This document shows positions 1-6,586 of a stretch of DNA of 8,775 bases, in pieces (position 1 is the first letter of the stretch; every line of letters begins with the position of its first letter). The translations under genes were made by a program, and so were the position numbers. Location: NCBI GenBank assembly GCA_947058225.1, contig CAMSGF010000025.1:1-8775 (forward strand), in the 5' to 3' direction. A model generated the notes under the pieces. The model was given only the letters and a program-made list of their open reading frames with translations. It had not been told where the DNA came from and searched no databases. The DNA comes from an uncultured Eubacteriaceae bacterium. Its GTDB lineage: Bacteria; Bacillota; Clostridia; Eubacteriales; Anaerofustaceae.

Positions 1-90
1 GGTCACGTTGCTAAACGGGGATTCCATCGGTTCGGCAGGAAATTTTTATTTTTTGTCTATCTTTGGGAAAAAGGCTCTTTTTGTTTGCAT
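1..90. other. GC-rich edge fragment, unidentified (end of a gene or structured RNA)
   Basis: The first 40 bases contain 23 G or C, in sharp contrast to the very AT-rich spacer that follows, so something functional probably ends here or crosses the window edge. On the plus strand, frame 1 is open from the edge to a TAA at 94-96 and frame 2 is open to about 158. On the minus strand one frame is open through positions 1-50. None of the translations resembles a family I recognise, and the GC content falls away after about base 42 in every frame. It could be the 3' end of a plus-strand gene, the start of a minus-strand gene, or a structured RNA. I found no tRNA, 5S rRNA or known riboswitch signature that fits. 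Confidence 0.3.
68..88 (+). terminator. weak terminator-like hairpin
   Basis: AAAAAG (68-73) and CTTTTT (77-82) are complementary around a three-base loop, followed by a T-rich stretch (GTTTGCATTTT). This would suit the end of a plus-strand transcript entering from the left edge. The stem is short and has one G-C pair, so it may be chance in AT-rich DNA. Confidence 0.25.
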
Positions 91-241
91 TTTTAAAATA
101 ACAATAATTTGTATAGCACCTTTGTATTATTTTATATCATTTAATTTTATTACTTCATAAATTTTAATTAATAATATATTTAAATATAAAGAATAAAATA
201 AATAGATATTATAATTTATAATATATTCCCTATCGGTTAAA

Positions 242-366
242 AATTTTTTATCTTATTTATTAAAACAAACATTAACTACATTAATTTTAATTGATAACAT
301 ATCTTTTATCAGCTAATTTTTTATCTTATCTATTAAAAACAAGAACTGCATTAATTTTTATTTGTA
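242..366. repeat. degenerate tandem direct repeat, two copies about 73 bases apart
   Basis: Copy 1 begins at 242 and copy 2 at 315. The first 27-28 bases of each (242-268 and 315-342) differ by one substitution and one inserted A. The similarity resumes around ACATTAATTTT / GCATTAATTTT (about 278-295 and 349-366) after a short gap. A weaker third echo (TTTTATCTTAAATAAGAAAAA) starts near 369. Two copies agreeing over this length suggest a real duplication rather than simple AT bias. The function is unknown. Confidence 0.5.
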
Positions 367-399
367 AATTTTATCTTAAATAAGAAAAAGCTTTAATAA

Positions 400-424
400 A
401 AATGATATATAAAATATATCATTT
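400..424. repeat. perfect 11-bp inverted repeat, possible bidirectional hairpin
   Basis: AAATGATATAT (400-410) is followed by AAA and then its exact reverse complement ATATATCATTT (414-424). T-rich sequence follows on both strands (GATTTTCTTT on plus; TTATT on minus). It could serve as a weak bidirectional terminator or a protein-binding palindrome. The stem has only one G-C pair, so it would be unstable as a terminator. Confidence 0.4.
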
Positions 425-605
425 GATTTTCTTTCCATCAATTTTACCCTTATTAACACTTGCAATAGCAAAAAATATAATAATATAAATAAAAAGGAAA
501 AAACTTCTGTAAATTTATTGTTTATGCACCTTCTCCAAAATTTTTATAACGGGATATAAGCATTATTAAACACATTTCAATACAAAATTTCATACATTTA
601 TATAT

Positions 606-633
606 AAAAAAGAATGGAAAACCATTCTTTTTT
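606..633 (-). terminator. intrinsic terminator of the U32-tadA-ppiB operon
   Basis: Arms AAAAAAGAATGG (606-617) and CCATTCTTTTTT (622-633) pair perfectly around a four-base loop. On the minus strand the hairpin ends in a run of T residues and begins five bases after the ppiB stop codon at 638. Because the hairpin is symmetric with A and T runs on both sides, it could also stop transcription from the opposite direction. Confidence 0.85.
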
Positions 634-637
634 TATT

Positions 638-1117
638 TTAATCTACCATTCTGATACTTTTTATAACCTGAGGGGTGGTTGGCCTGTCGTTATAATCTGT
701 TGAAACATCGGCTATCTTATCAACTTCTTCCATTCCATCTATTACTCTCCCAAACGCCGCATACTCCCCGTCTAAATGAGGAGCATCCATATGCATTATA
801 AAAAACTGACTCCCCGCAGAGTCTTTATCCATACTCCTCGCCATTGAAATGACTCCCCTTTCGTGCTTTAAATCATTCTTTATCCCATTTGAGCTGAATT
901 CTCCCTTAATCGTATGTCCGGGTCCTCCCATTCCATTCCCTTCAGGACATCCTCCTTGAATCATAAAACCGTTTATAACCCTGTGGAAAATCAGTCCGTC
1001 ATAAAATTCATCCATAACCAAATCTTTAAAATTTTCACACGTTATCGGAGCAATATCCTCATAAAGCTCAATTAAAATCTCTCCCCCGTTTTCCATCGTA
1101 ATTTTTACTTTGCTCAT
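638..1117 (-). CDS. ppiB: peptidyl-prolyl cis-trans isomerase, cyclophilin type
   Basis: This is a 159-residue, single-domain cyclophilin without a signal peptide, so it should be a cytoplasmic enzyme that speeds proline cis-trans isomerisation during protein folding. The size is normal for bacterial PpiB-type enzymes. Visible family motifs are FHRV with the catalytic Arg at residue 46, GFMIQGG at 50-56, the substrate-pocket SQFFI at 103-107, and PHLDGEYAAFG at 113-123. The position equivalent to the human CypA tryptophan important for cyclosporin binding is Leu115, as is common in bacterial enzymes, so weak cyclosporin sensitivity is inferred. The ATG overlaps the tadA stop codon as ATGA, and its ribosome binding site AAGGAGAG (1123-1130) lies inside the tadA coding region, which suggests translational coupling. 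It is the last gene of the operon and is followed by a terminator. Confidence 0.95.
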   Translation of the reverse strand: MSKVKITMENGGEILIELYEDIAPITCENFKDLVMDEFYDGLIFHRVINGFMIQGGCPEGNGMGGPGHTIKGEFSSNGIKNDLKHERGVISMARSMDKDSAGSQFFIMHMDAPHLDGEYAAFGRVIDGMEEVDKIADVSTDYNDRPTTPQVIKSIRMVD

Positions 1118-1560
1118 TTTATCTCTCCTTTTCTTATTTTTTTAAAAAAATCTTTAAGTATTTTTTCACACTTCTCTTCATAAATCCCACCGTACACCTC
1201 GGCATTTTTAAACTTTGATGCGAGATTTATATATGAGCCCAAACTGCCGAATTTCTCATCACTTGCTCCAAATACAATTTTTCTTATTCCCATATTCAAT
1301 ATAGCATACGCACACATCGGACAAGGCTCCATAGTCACATAAAGCTCACACCCGTTTAAAACACTGCTTTTTAAATGTTTCCTAACTTGTTCAACCGCAA
1401 GCATCTCCGCATGAGCTGTCTTATTATTTAAAGCTATTGTCATATTGTGTGCTTTTGCAATAACATCATCATCCCTTATAATAACACATCCAACGGGAAC
1501 CTCCCCCTCGTAATACGCTTTTTTTGCCTCTTCATAGGCCAATTTCATATATTCTCTCAT
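1114..1560 (-). CDS. tadA: tRNA-specific adenosine deaminase TadA
   Basis: This enzyme deaminates adenosine 34 to inosine in the anticodon of tRNA-Arg(ACG), which allows one tRNA to read several arginine codons. The 148-residue protein has the zinc-dependent deaminase signature: HAE at residues 50-52 (zinc-binding His and catalytic Glu) and PCPMC at 79-83 (zinc-binding Cys80 and Cys83). The start region (MKLAYEEAKKAYYEGEVPVG) and the C-terminal helix with DFFKK are typical of TadA rather than of other CDA-fold deaminases. An ATG eight codons upstream (1582-1584) is also in frame, but 1558-1560 is preferred: it has AGGAAG eight bases upstream, shares one base with the upstream stop codon (TGATG), and gives the usual family N-terminus. 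The segment before HAE reads NNKT rather than the common DPT, a mild variation. Confidence 0.95.
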   Translation of the reverse strand: MREYMKLAYEEAKKAYYEGEVPVGCVIIRDDDVIAKAHNMTIALNNKTAHAEMLAVEQVRKHLKSSVLNGCELYVTMEPCPMCAYAILNMGIRKIVFGASDEKFGSLGSYINLASKFKNAEVYGGIYEEKCEKILKDFFKKIRKGEIK

Positions 1561-3578
1561 CAGTCTAACTTCCTGAAATAACACCCTCTCGTAAAATTAT
1601 CCACATTTTCTTTTCTTCTAAATCTATCTGTCACCATATCCACATCATCATCTAAATTAAACATAAATACCCTGCTTATATTATCATTTAATTTGTCCAT
1701 TCTGTCAAATACACAAATCGGAACCGAGTTGTAAATGCTGCTAATATTGTTTTCACATCTAACCCTAAACCTCTTTCCCATTCTGTCTGTCAGATAGCTT
1801 TTACCCTTACACTCTTCGCATCTCATCTCATTTTTCACAGGGCAGTTCCTCGTTATCATAAGAGGCATATATCCATATACCATAACACTAAGCGGTACAT
1901 CTGAAAGCAATTTATTTACATTATTAAAAGTATTTTCAAAGGAAACCGTTATGTTTTTTACATTTTTTATATTCTCCGATATAAAATTTAAAGCGTATGA
2001 ATTTGTTATATTGTTCATAGCTCCCAAATATATTTCAAACCCCTCTTGTATGGAAATATTCGCTTTTCCAAGACCGTTACAATATGCATACCTTACCCCT
2101 TTATCTTTAGCCTTTATCAAATATTTTCTTATCCTTTTTTCATCTTCAAAGTATACTCTCGGAAGAATAACCCCCATCTTTTTAACGTCTATATCCCCTA
2201 TTTTATCAATTTGAAACAACGGAATAAATATCTTATCAAAAAACAAAAGTGCATCATCAGTGATTTTATTTATATTAGAAAACAATGCGATGTTTTCTCC
2301 CCTTTTTTTATCACTTTTTCCCTTTATAAGCTTTATATCCCTGTCATAAAAAGAATATTCCCTCTTCCCCCTGATTTTATCAAGTTCTCCCACTGCTTTT
2401 CTCCTTAAAGCATTTATATCTTTTATAGGAAGAAAAGCATTTTTTGAAATACCCCCGTCTATGGTATTCACAAAATATGCACTGTCATTTAGTTTTAACA
2501 GGCTGCCCTGAACTTTTTCTTTATCTAACGGAGCGTTTATCGCACTTTTAACGACTTCTCCTGATACACTTACCTCATTGCCTTCTAAATCTTTTAAAGA
2601 TAATCTCGCTTTTTTATCTTCAAAAAAAGAATAAAACATATCAATTTCTACCTTTGATTTATCTTCCTTTTCCTTAAAATTTATATCTACTTCACTTTTT
2701 TCGCTCTTTGTTCCAAACATACCGGTTCTTTTCCCTGTGTAATACCCATCGGTAAAACCGTTTCTGGAAAAAGTCTTTTTTAATTTCTCTTTGTCATACT
2801 CTCCCTCAATGCTTTTTCTTATCTCATCCACTACCGTATATACGTATTCCTTTAATTTCATTCTGCCTTCTATCTTAAAACTTTTTACCCCTATATCAGA
2901 TAGATTTTTTATATAATCAATATGGCTTAAATCTTTTAACGATAAATCATAATTTCCCTTATCCTTAACATAAAAGGGAAGCCTGCAAACTCCTGCACAT
3001 AAGCCCCTGTTCCCGCTTCTGCTCCCCAGGGCAGAGGAAAAATAACACTGTCCCGAAACACACATACATAACGCACCATGTATAAAAACCTCAATTTCAA
3101 CATCTGTCCTTTCAATAACCCTCTCAATTTCCCTAAAGCTCATCTCCCTTGAAAGAACAACCCTATTAAAGCCCATATCCTCAAGTGCCATAACTTCACT
3201 CACATTATGGGCAGTTAGCTGTGTCGATGCGTGAAGCGGTATATCTGTATTGTTTTTAAGGAGATTAAACACTCCCATATCCTGCACGATAACCGCATCA
3301 AAACAAAACGATGCTATTTTTTCTATGTCAAGCTTTTTTATCTCATTATCATATAACAAAGTGTTAAGCGTTAAATGAGCCTTTTTACCCCTTATATGAC
3401 AATAACTGACAGCCTTTCTTACTTCTTCTTCAGTGGAAAAGTTTAAAGCATTTCTCCTCGCATTAAAATTTCCCATACCAAAATAAACGCTGTCTGCTCC
3501 TGCCATAAACGCAGCCTTTAAACATTCAAAATTCCCCGCAGGTGCTAAAATCTCTCTTTCCCTTCCATTTATAATCAT
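1560..3578 (-). CDS. U32-family protein (RlhA/YdcP-like, probable Fe-S RNA hydroxylase)
   Basis: This 672-residue protein begins with the U32 barrel sequence ILAPAGNFECLKAAFMAGAD (residues 10-29). It carries the U32 signature EVFIHGALC....GQC at 163-178, followed by RSGNRGLCAGVCRLPF (187-202). Cysteines 171, 178, 194 and 198 are candidates for an iron-sulfur cluster, as in the related UbiU and UbiV proteins; Cys173 is an extra. A DUF3656-like region follows, then a second Cys group (579, 587, 590, 608) and a terminal TRG motif at 665-667. Length and domain order match E. coli RlhA, which is needed for hydroxylation of C2501 in 23S rRNA. Other U32 members act on tRNA uridine 34, so the RNA substrate is inferred. 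The old label 'peptidase' or 'collagenase' is probably misleading. The start has the strong site AAGGGG just upstream. It is the first gene of the operon with tadA and ppiB. Confidence 0.88.
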   Translation of the reverse strand: MIINGREREILAPAGNFECLKAAFMAGADSVYFGMGNFNARRNALNFSTEEEVRKAVSYCHIRGKKAHLTLNTLLYDNEIKKLDIEKIASFCFDAVIVQDMGVFNLLKNNTDIPLHASTQLTAHNVSEVMALEDMGFNRVVLSREMSFREIERVIERTDVEIEVFIHGALCMCVSGQCYFSSALGSRSGNRGLCAGVCRLPFYVKDKGNYDLSLKDLSHIDYIKNLSDIGVKSFKIEGRMKLKEYVYTVVDEIRKSIEGEYDKEKLKKTFSRNGFTDGYYTGKRTGMFGTKSEKSEVDINFKEKEDKSKVEIDMFYSFFEDKKARLSLKDLEGNEVSVSGEVVKSAINAPLDKEKVQGSLLKLNDSAYFVNTIDGGISKNAFLPIKDINALRRKAVGELDKIRGKREYSFYDRDIKLIKGKSDKKRGENIALFSNINKITDDALLFFDKIFIPLFQIDKIGDIDVKKMGVILPRVYFEDEKRIRKYLIKAKDKGVRYAYCNGLGKANISIQEGFEIYLGAMNNITNSYALNFISENIKNVKNITVSFENTFNNVNKLLSDVPLSVMVYGYMPLMITRNCPVKNEMRCEECKGKSYLTDRMGKRFRVRCENNISSIYNSVPICVFDRMDKLNDNISRVFMFNLDDDVDMVTDRFRRKENVDNFTRGCYFRKLD
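1569..1574 (-). promoter_or_regulatory. ribosome binding site that decides the tadA start
   Basis: AGGAAG on the minus strand lies eight bases before the ATG at 1558-1560, inside the end of the U32 gene. No comparable site precedes the alternative in-frame ATG at 1582-1584, which supports the shorter 148-residue TadA. Confidence 0.6.
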
Positions 3579-3602
3579 TTATCTTTCCCCTTTTCTTTCC
3601 AC

Positions 3603-3631
3603 ATTTTAACATATTAAAATAAATTTATAAA
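3603..3631 (-). promoter_or_regulatory. candidate sigma-A promoter for the U32-tadA-ppiB operon
   Basis: On the minus strand an extended -10 element, TGTTAAAAT (3611-3603), is preceded after 17 bases by TTTATA (3631-3626), a 4/6 match to the -35 consensus. Initiation would fall near 3596, about 18 bases before the U32 start codon, leaving just enough leader for its ribosome binding site. In such AT-rich DNA some matches occur by chance. Confidence 0.45.
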
Positions 3632-3698
3632 TATTTTGTTTATTTTTCATTTAGTTAATATTTTACTTAATATTACAAATTTCACGATAAAAAAAACT

Positions 3699-3721
3699 TA
3701 TACTTTAATAAAAAAAAGGAG
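3699..3721 (+). promoter_or_regulatory. candidate -10 element and strong ribosome binding site of spoIIE
   Basis: TATACT (3699-3704) is a good -10 match, but no -35 hexamer sits at 16-18 bases upstream. A weak or misplaced -35 is what one expects of promoters activated by phosphorylated Spo0A, which controls spoIIE in Bacillus subtilis, but I found no clear Spo0A box (TTTGTCGAA or its complement) in 3579-3728. AAAAAAAGGAG (3711-3721) is a strong ribosome binding site seven bases before the ATG. Confidence 0.35.
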
Positions 3722-3728
3722 TTTTTAG

Positions 3729-6077
3729 ATGTATTCACAAGAAAATTTATTAAAAATAAAGAAAAAAGGATTAAAACTATTTAACAAAAAAGAAAGCTAC
3801 ATAATAAACTTTGATACGTTTCTTTTAATTCTTCTTCTCATAAGCTGTGCAACATGCACATATTTTAAATATATTATCCCTTTCTCCTTTGGTATTATCT
3901 CTTATATCGTATATACCAAAAGAGAAGATTCTACGATTATCATTTTAAATATAGCATTATCACTTATCTTTTCAATTCCGTTTATGGCATTTAGAATAGG
4001 ATTGTTCTCTGCCCTGCTTTACTTATTTTCCAAAAATACATACGTAGATAACAACGATTCAAACTATATAACCATAAGCTCTGTTTTAGTCTTTGTAACA
4101 GGCGTTATTATGAACTTTTCCTTTTCTCTTTCTCCCATAAACTACATCTACATTTTAATAGAAAGTATCCTAAACTTTATTATATTTTATATAACAGACA
4201 CTTTTTTTAATACTTTGGAAAATATACATTCAAAAAATACCTTCACATCAATAGAAACCATAAGTTTCAATATAATTCTTTCAATATTCATACTCGCATT
4301 TTCATCTGTTAAAATATTTGGAGTAAATTTAGCTATGCTGCTTGCTATTGTAATGATGCTGTTTATAATTAACTATACTTCCCTTTCAATAAGCCTTACG
4401 CAAAGCATCACAACAAGCCTGCTATTATCACTCACCCCAAACTTTTCATACGATTTGATTTTGATTTTTTGCATAAGCACTCTCTTTGCAAGCCTTGCAA
4501 AAGAGTTTTACAAGATATTAAGCGTCAGTATGTTTTTATTTACATCTGTCTTTATCTCTTTTTTTGTAATGTACTCTTTATCCCTTACAATTTCAGTCAG
4601 TGATTTAATCGCAGGAAGTATACTATATGTAATACTCGATATTATCTTTTCCAAAAAAATTGAGGCTTTATTAAAGCCTGAAAGTGAAATTAAAGACAAA
4701 AATATATTTAATGATGCAATTCAAAAGATAATAAAGGAAGAAATAGACACTCAAAAAACTATGTTAAAGCAGGTTAGCAACAATATAAACGAATATAAAT
4801 ATGAAAACACAAATAACTACATAAAACAAATATGCACACACATAACGGGAGATTTTTGCTGCAACTGCGATATGTATTTTGACTGTTGGAAAACAAAGGG
4901 AGATGATACGTATATGATTTTTTCAAAAGTTTTATCAAGCTATGCAAAAAATCCCTCCCTTTCATTTGAAGAACTTCCGGAAAAATTTATGGACAGATGC
5001 AAGGAAAACTTCGTTATGTTCAAAATTTTAACCTACCTCTATGACAGTTTTAAATTAAAACAAAGCTACAACCTTAAAATAAACAAGTTCAAGGACCTTA
5101 TGAGCCTTCAGTTTAACGGCTTTTCCAATACATTGGACAATATATACGAAAATTTAAAACGTGGGCTTAATTATTACTCTGATGAGGAAGAAAAAGTCTT
5201 TGAAGCACTCACAACCGCAGGAATTAATGTGTCTGAAATAGTAGTATTGGAAGATTTTTACGGGAAATTAAAGATATTTTTAAAAGTAAAAAAACAACTT
5301 GAAAGAGATGTATATACAAAGGATATTCCAATTATTCTAAGAGAAGTATTGTCAAAGGAAATTCTGTTTGACTATTCTATGTCAAAAAATGCAAACCCTC
5401 GATTTGAATACACATATATCGAAGAAATGCCTTACACATTAAGTGTTGGAGTAAAACAAGAGGCAAAACACAATATGGTAAACAGCGGTGATAACTTTTC
5501 AAATACGGTACTGCCTAACAATACACATTTAATCGCACTTGCAGACGGAATGGGAAGCGGTCTTAAAGCCTCAAACCAGAGCAAAAGAGTCTTAAATATG
5601 TTAGAAGATATGTTAGGATGCGGGGACAATGAATTCAATGCAGTCAGCACTATAAATTCTATCTTGGTACTCGAAGAAGGAAATGAAATTTTTACGACCC
5701 TCGATATATTTTTATTTAATATGTATACGTGTGAGGGAGAATTTATCAAGGCAGGGGCAATGACGACATTTATAAAAAGAAACGATGAAGTAAACAAAAT
5801 AGACACAAAGGCCCTTCCTATCGGTATCGTAGATAAAATCAAAATAAAAAAGAAAAAGACTAAACTTGAAGTCGGAGATTTCTTATACATTATGAGTGAC
5901 GGATTCGTGGAATGTTTTGAAAATGATGAAAATATGATAGCCAAAGCTATAATGGAACATTCATACAGAAACCCTCAAAAAATCGCAAACGAGCTTTTTG
6001 ATATAGCCTATGAAAGAAGCAAAAATATATTAAAAGATGATGTCAGCATAGTCGTTTGTAAAGTAAGAAAATCATAA
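3729..6077 (+). CDS. spoIIE: stage II sporulation protein E (membrane-bound PP2C-type serine phosphatase)
   Basis: SpoIIE dephosphorylates the anti-anti-sigma factor SpoIIAA in the forespore, releasing sigma-F, and also takes part in polar septum formation. The 782-residue protein has the family layout: a short basic cytoplasmic N-terminus, many hydrophobic membrane segments from about residue 25 to 311, a cytoplasmic regulatory region, and a C-terminal PPM/PP2C phosphatase domain from about residue 575. Metal-binding motifs are intact: LADGMGSG with Asp606, MSDGF with Asp724, and LKDDVSIVV with Asp770-Asp771. It is slightly shorter than the 827 residues of the B. subtilis protein. A cysteine cluster (369, 377, 378, 380, 386, the last followed by Trp) lies after the membrane region. 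The gene is divergent from the U32 operon and 94 bases before the lipoprotein gene; no terminator is obvious after its stop. Expression at sporulation onset is inferred from the family. Confidence 0.96.
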   Translation: MYSQENLLKIKKKGLKLFNKKESYIINFDTFLLILLLISCATCTYFKYIIPFSFGIISYIVYTKREDSTIIILNIALSLIFSIPFMAFRIGLFSALLYLFSKNTYVDNNDSNYITISSVLVFVTGVIMNFSFSLSPINYIYILIESILNFIIFYITDTFFNTLENIHSKNTFTSIETISFNIILSIFILAFSSVKIFGVNLAMLLAIVMMLFIINYTSLSISLTQSITTSLLLSLTPNFSYDLILIFCISTLFASLAKEFYKILSVSMFLFTSVFISFFVMYSLSLTISVSDLIAGSILYVILDIIFSKKIEALLKPESEIKDKNIFNDAIQKIIKEEIDTQKTMLKQVSNNINEYKYENTNNYIKQICTHITGDFCCNCDMYFDCWKTKGDDTYMIFSKVLSSYAKNPSLSFEELPEKFMDRCKENFVMFKILTYLYDSFKLKQSYNLKINKFKDLMSLQFNGFSNTLDNIYENLKRGLNYYSDEEEKVFEALTTAGINVSEIVVLEDFYGKLKIFLKVKKQLERDVYTKDIPIILREVLSKEILFDYSMSKNANPRFEYTYIEEMPYTLSVGVKQEAKHNMVNSGDNFSNTVLPNNTHLIALADGMGSGLKASNQSKRVLNMLEDMLGCGDNEFNAVSTINSILVLEEGNEIFTTLDIFLFNMYTCEGEFIKAGAMTTFIKRNDEVNKIDTKALPIGIVDKIKIKKKKTKLEVGDFLYIMSDGFVECFENDENMIAKAIMEHSYRNPQKIANELFDIAYERSKNILKDDVSIVVCKVRKS

Positions 6078-6108
6078 AAATAAAATTTAAGCATATCTTT
6101 AATATTTC

Positions 6109-6139
6109 CTGTCAATATTAGTACATATTATGATATAAT
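6109..6139 (+). promoter_or_regulatory. candidate sigma-A promoter for the lipoprotein-licD unit, with overlapping palindrome
   Basis: TGATATAAT (6131-6139) is a perfect extended -10 element. CTGTCA (6109-6114) is a 4/6 match to the -35 consensus, with a somewhat long 19-base spacer. An inverted repeat, TAATATT (6100-6106) and AATATTA (6114-6120), overlaps the -35 and could be an operator. Transcription would begin near 6146, before the ribosome binding site AGGAGA (6160-6165). Confidence 0.55.
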
Positions 6140-6171
6140 AATTTGTAATAAAAGATATTAGGAGAGAGGAT

Positions 6172-6552
6172 ATGCAAAAAAAGAAATTTTTGTTTTTTTT
6201 ATGTCTTGCCTTATTAATTGTTTTTGCGGGTTGTTCGGCTAAAGTGCCTGAAAATGTAAATATATCGGGAAATTATATTTTGGAAAAAATCAATGATGAC
6301 ACAAAAATCATATCAGACTTTGATAAATATACACTTGATATAACAAAGGAAAACGCGGTAAAATTAGTCATAAAAATGAAAGATAACAAAAAGGCCATAA
6401 AAATGAATGGTATTGCAAAAGTTGAAAATACTGATGTAACAATTGATTTTCAGGACGAAAGCACTTCAAACTTTGTAGGACAGACAAAGGATAATAAACT
6501 CATACTTACAGATACGGTTTCCAATATGAAATATACATTTAAAAAGAAATAA
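6172..6552 (+). CDS. small predicted lipoprotein of unknown function
   Basis: This 126-residue protein starts with MQKKK, followed by a hydrophobic stretch (residues 6-19) and FAGC, with the likely lipidated cysteine at position 21. Phe at -3 is a slightly unusual lipobox residue, but the overall signal looks like a signal-peptidase-II substrate. The mature part is about 105 residues of alternating polar and hydrophobic segments, from GNYILEKI to MKYTFKKK, which suggests a small beta-sheet domain of the lipocalin-like type common in Clostridial surface lipoproteins. I do not recognise a specific family. AGGAGA lies about six bases before the ATG, and a strong extended -10 lies upstream. The LicD gene begins 34 bases after its stop with no terminator between them, so the two are probably co-transcribed. 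An envelope role is inferred from the signal and this context. Confidence 0.8.
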   Translation: MQKKKFLFFLCLALLIVFAGCSAKVPENVNISGNYILEKINDDTKIISDFDKYTLDITKENAVKLVIKMKDNKKAIKMNGIAKVENTDVTIDFQDESTSNFVGQTKDNKLILTDTVSNMKYTFKKK

Positions 6553-6586
6553 TTCATTTAAATATCTATCAAAACAGGAGTAATAT

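Larger units (their letters stand above)
91..605. other. long AT-rich intergenic region without a supported gene
   Basis: About 515 bases of very AT-rich DNA lie between the edge fragment and the ppiB terminator. It contains the degenerate direct repeat at 242-366 and the AT-only hairpin at 400-424, both listed separately. Short open frames exist but lack a start codon with a ribosome binding site, and their composition follows the spacer rather than the neighbouring genes. I see no tRNA, riboswitch or promoter that I would defend here. Confidence 0.6.

Noticed and set aside
1..50. c-di-GMP or c-di-AMP riboswitch, or 5S rRNA, at the left edge
   Set aside because: A few bases resemble parts of these RNAs (GGTCACG, GCCGAACC), but the conserved cores and pairing do not follow.
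380..550. Minus-strand open frame encoding a hydrophobic peptide (EVFSFLFILLYFLLLQ...), preceded by GGAGAAGG
   Set aside because: The frame has no start codon after the GGAG; the nearby GTG is out of frame and stops after four codons. The hydrophobic translation is expected from T-rich spacer DNA, and the stretch lies beyond the ppiB terminator.
530..605. 23-codon minus-strand frame MKFCIEMCLIML...
   Set aside because: No ribosome binding site precedes its ATG, it lies just after the operon terminator, and it shows no family resemblance.
1561..1584. Longer TadA with eight extra N-terminal residues (MLFQEVRL)
   Set aside because: The downstream ATG at 1558-1560 has a well-spaced AGGAAG, a one-base stop-start overlap with the upstream gene and the normal TadA N-terminus.
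1951..2408. Two overlapping plus-strand open frames (87 and 120 codons) inside the U32 gene
   Set aside because: They are antisense to a well-supported family protein, overlap each other in different frames, and have Phe/Ile/Tyr-rich shadow composition.
5432..5944. 170-codon open frame on the minus strand opposite spoIIE
   Set aside because: It lies antisense to the conserved phosphatase domain of SpoIIE, has no convincing ribosome binding site, and its Ser/Phe/Ile-rich translation is what antisense reading of AT-rich coding DNA gives.
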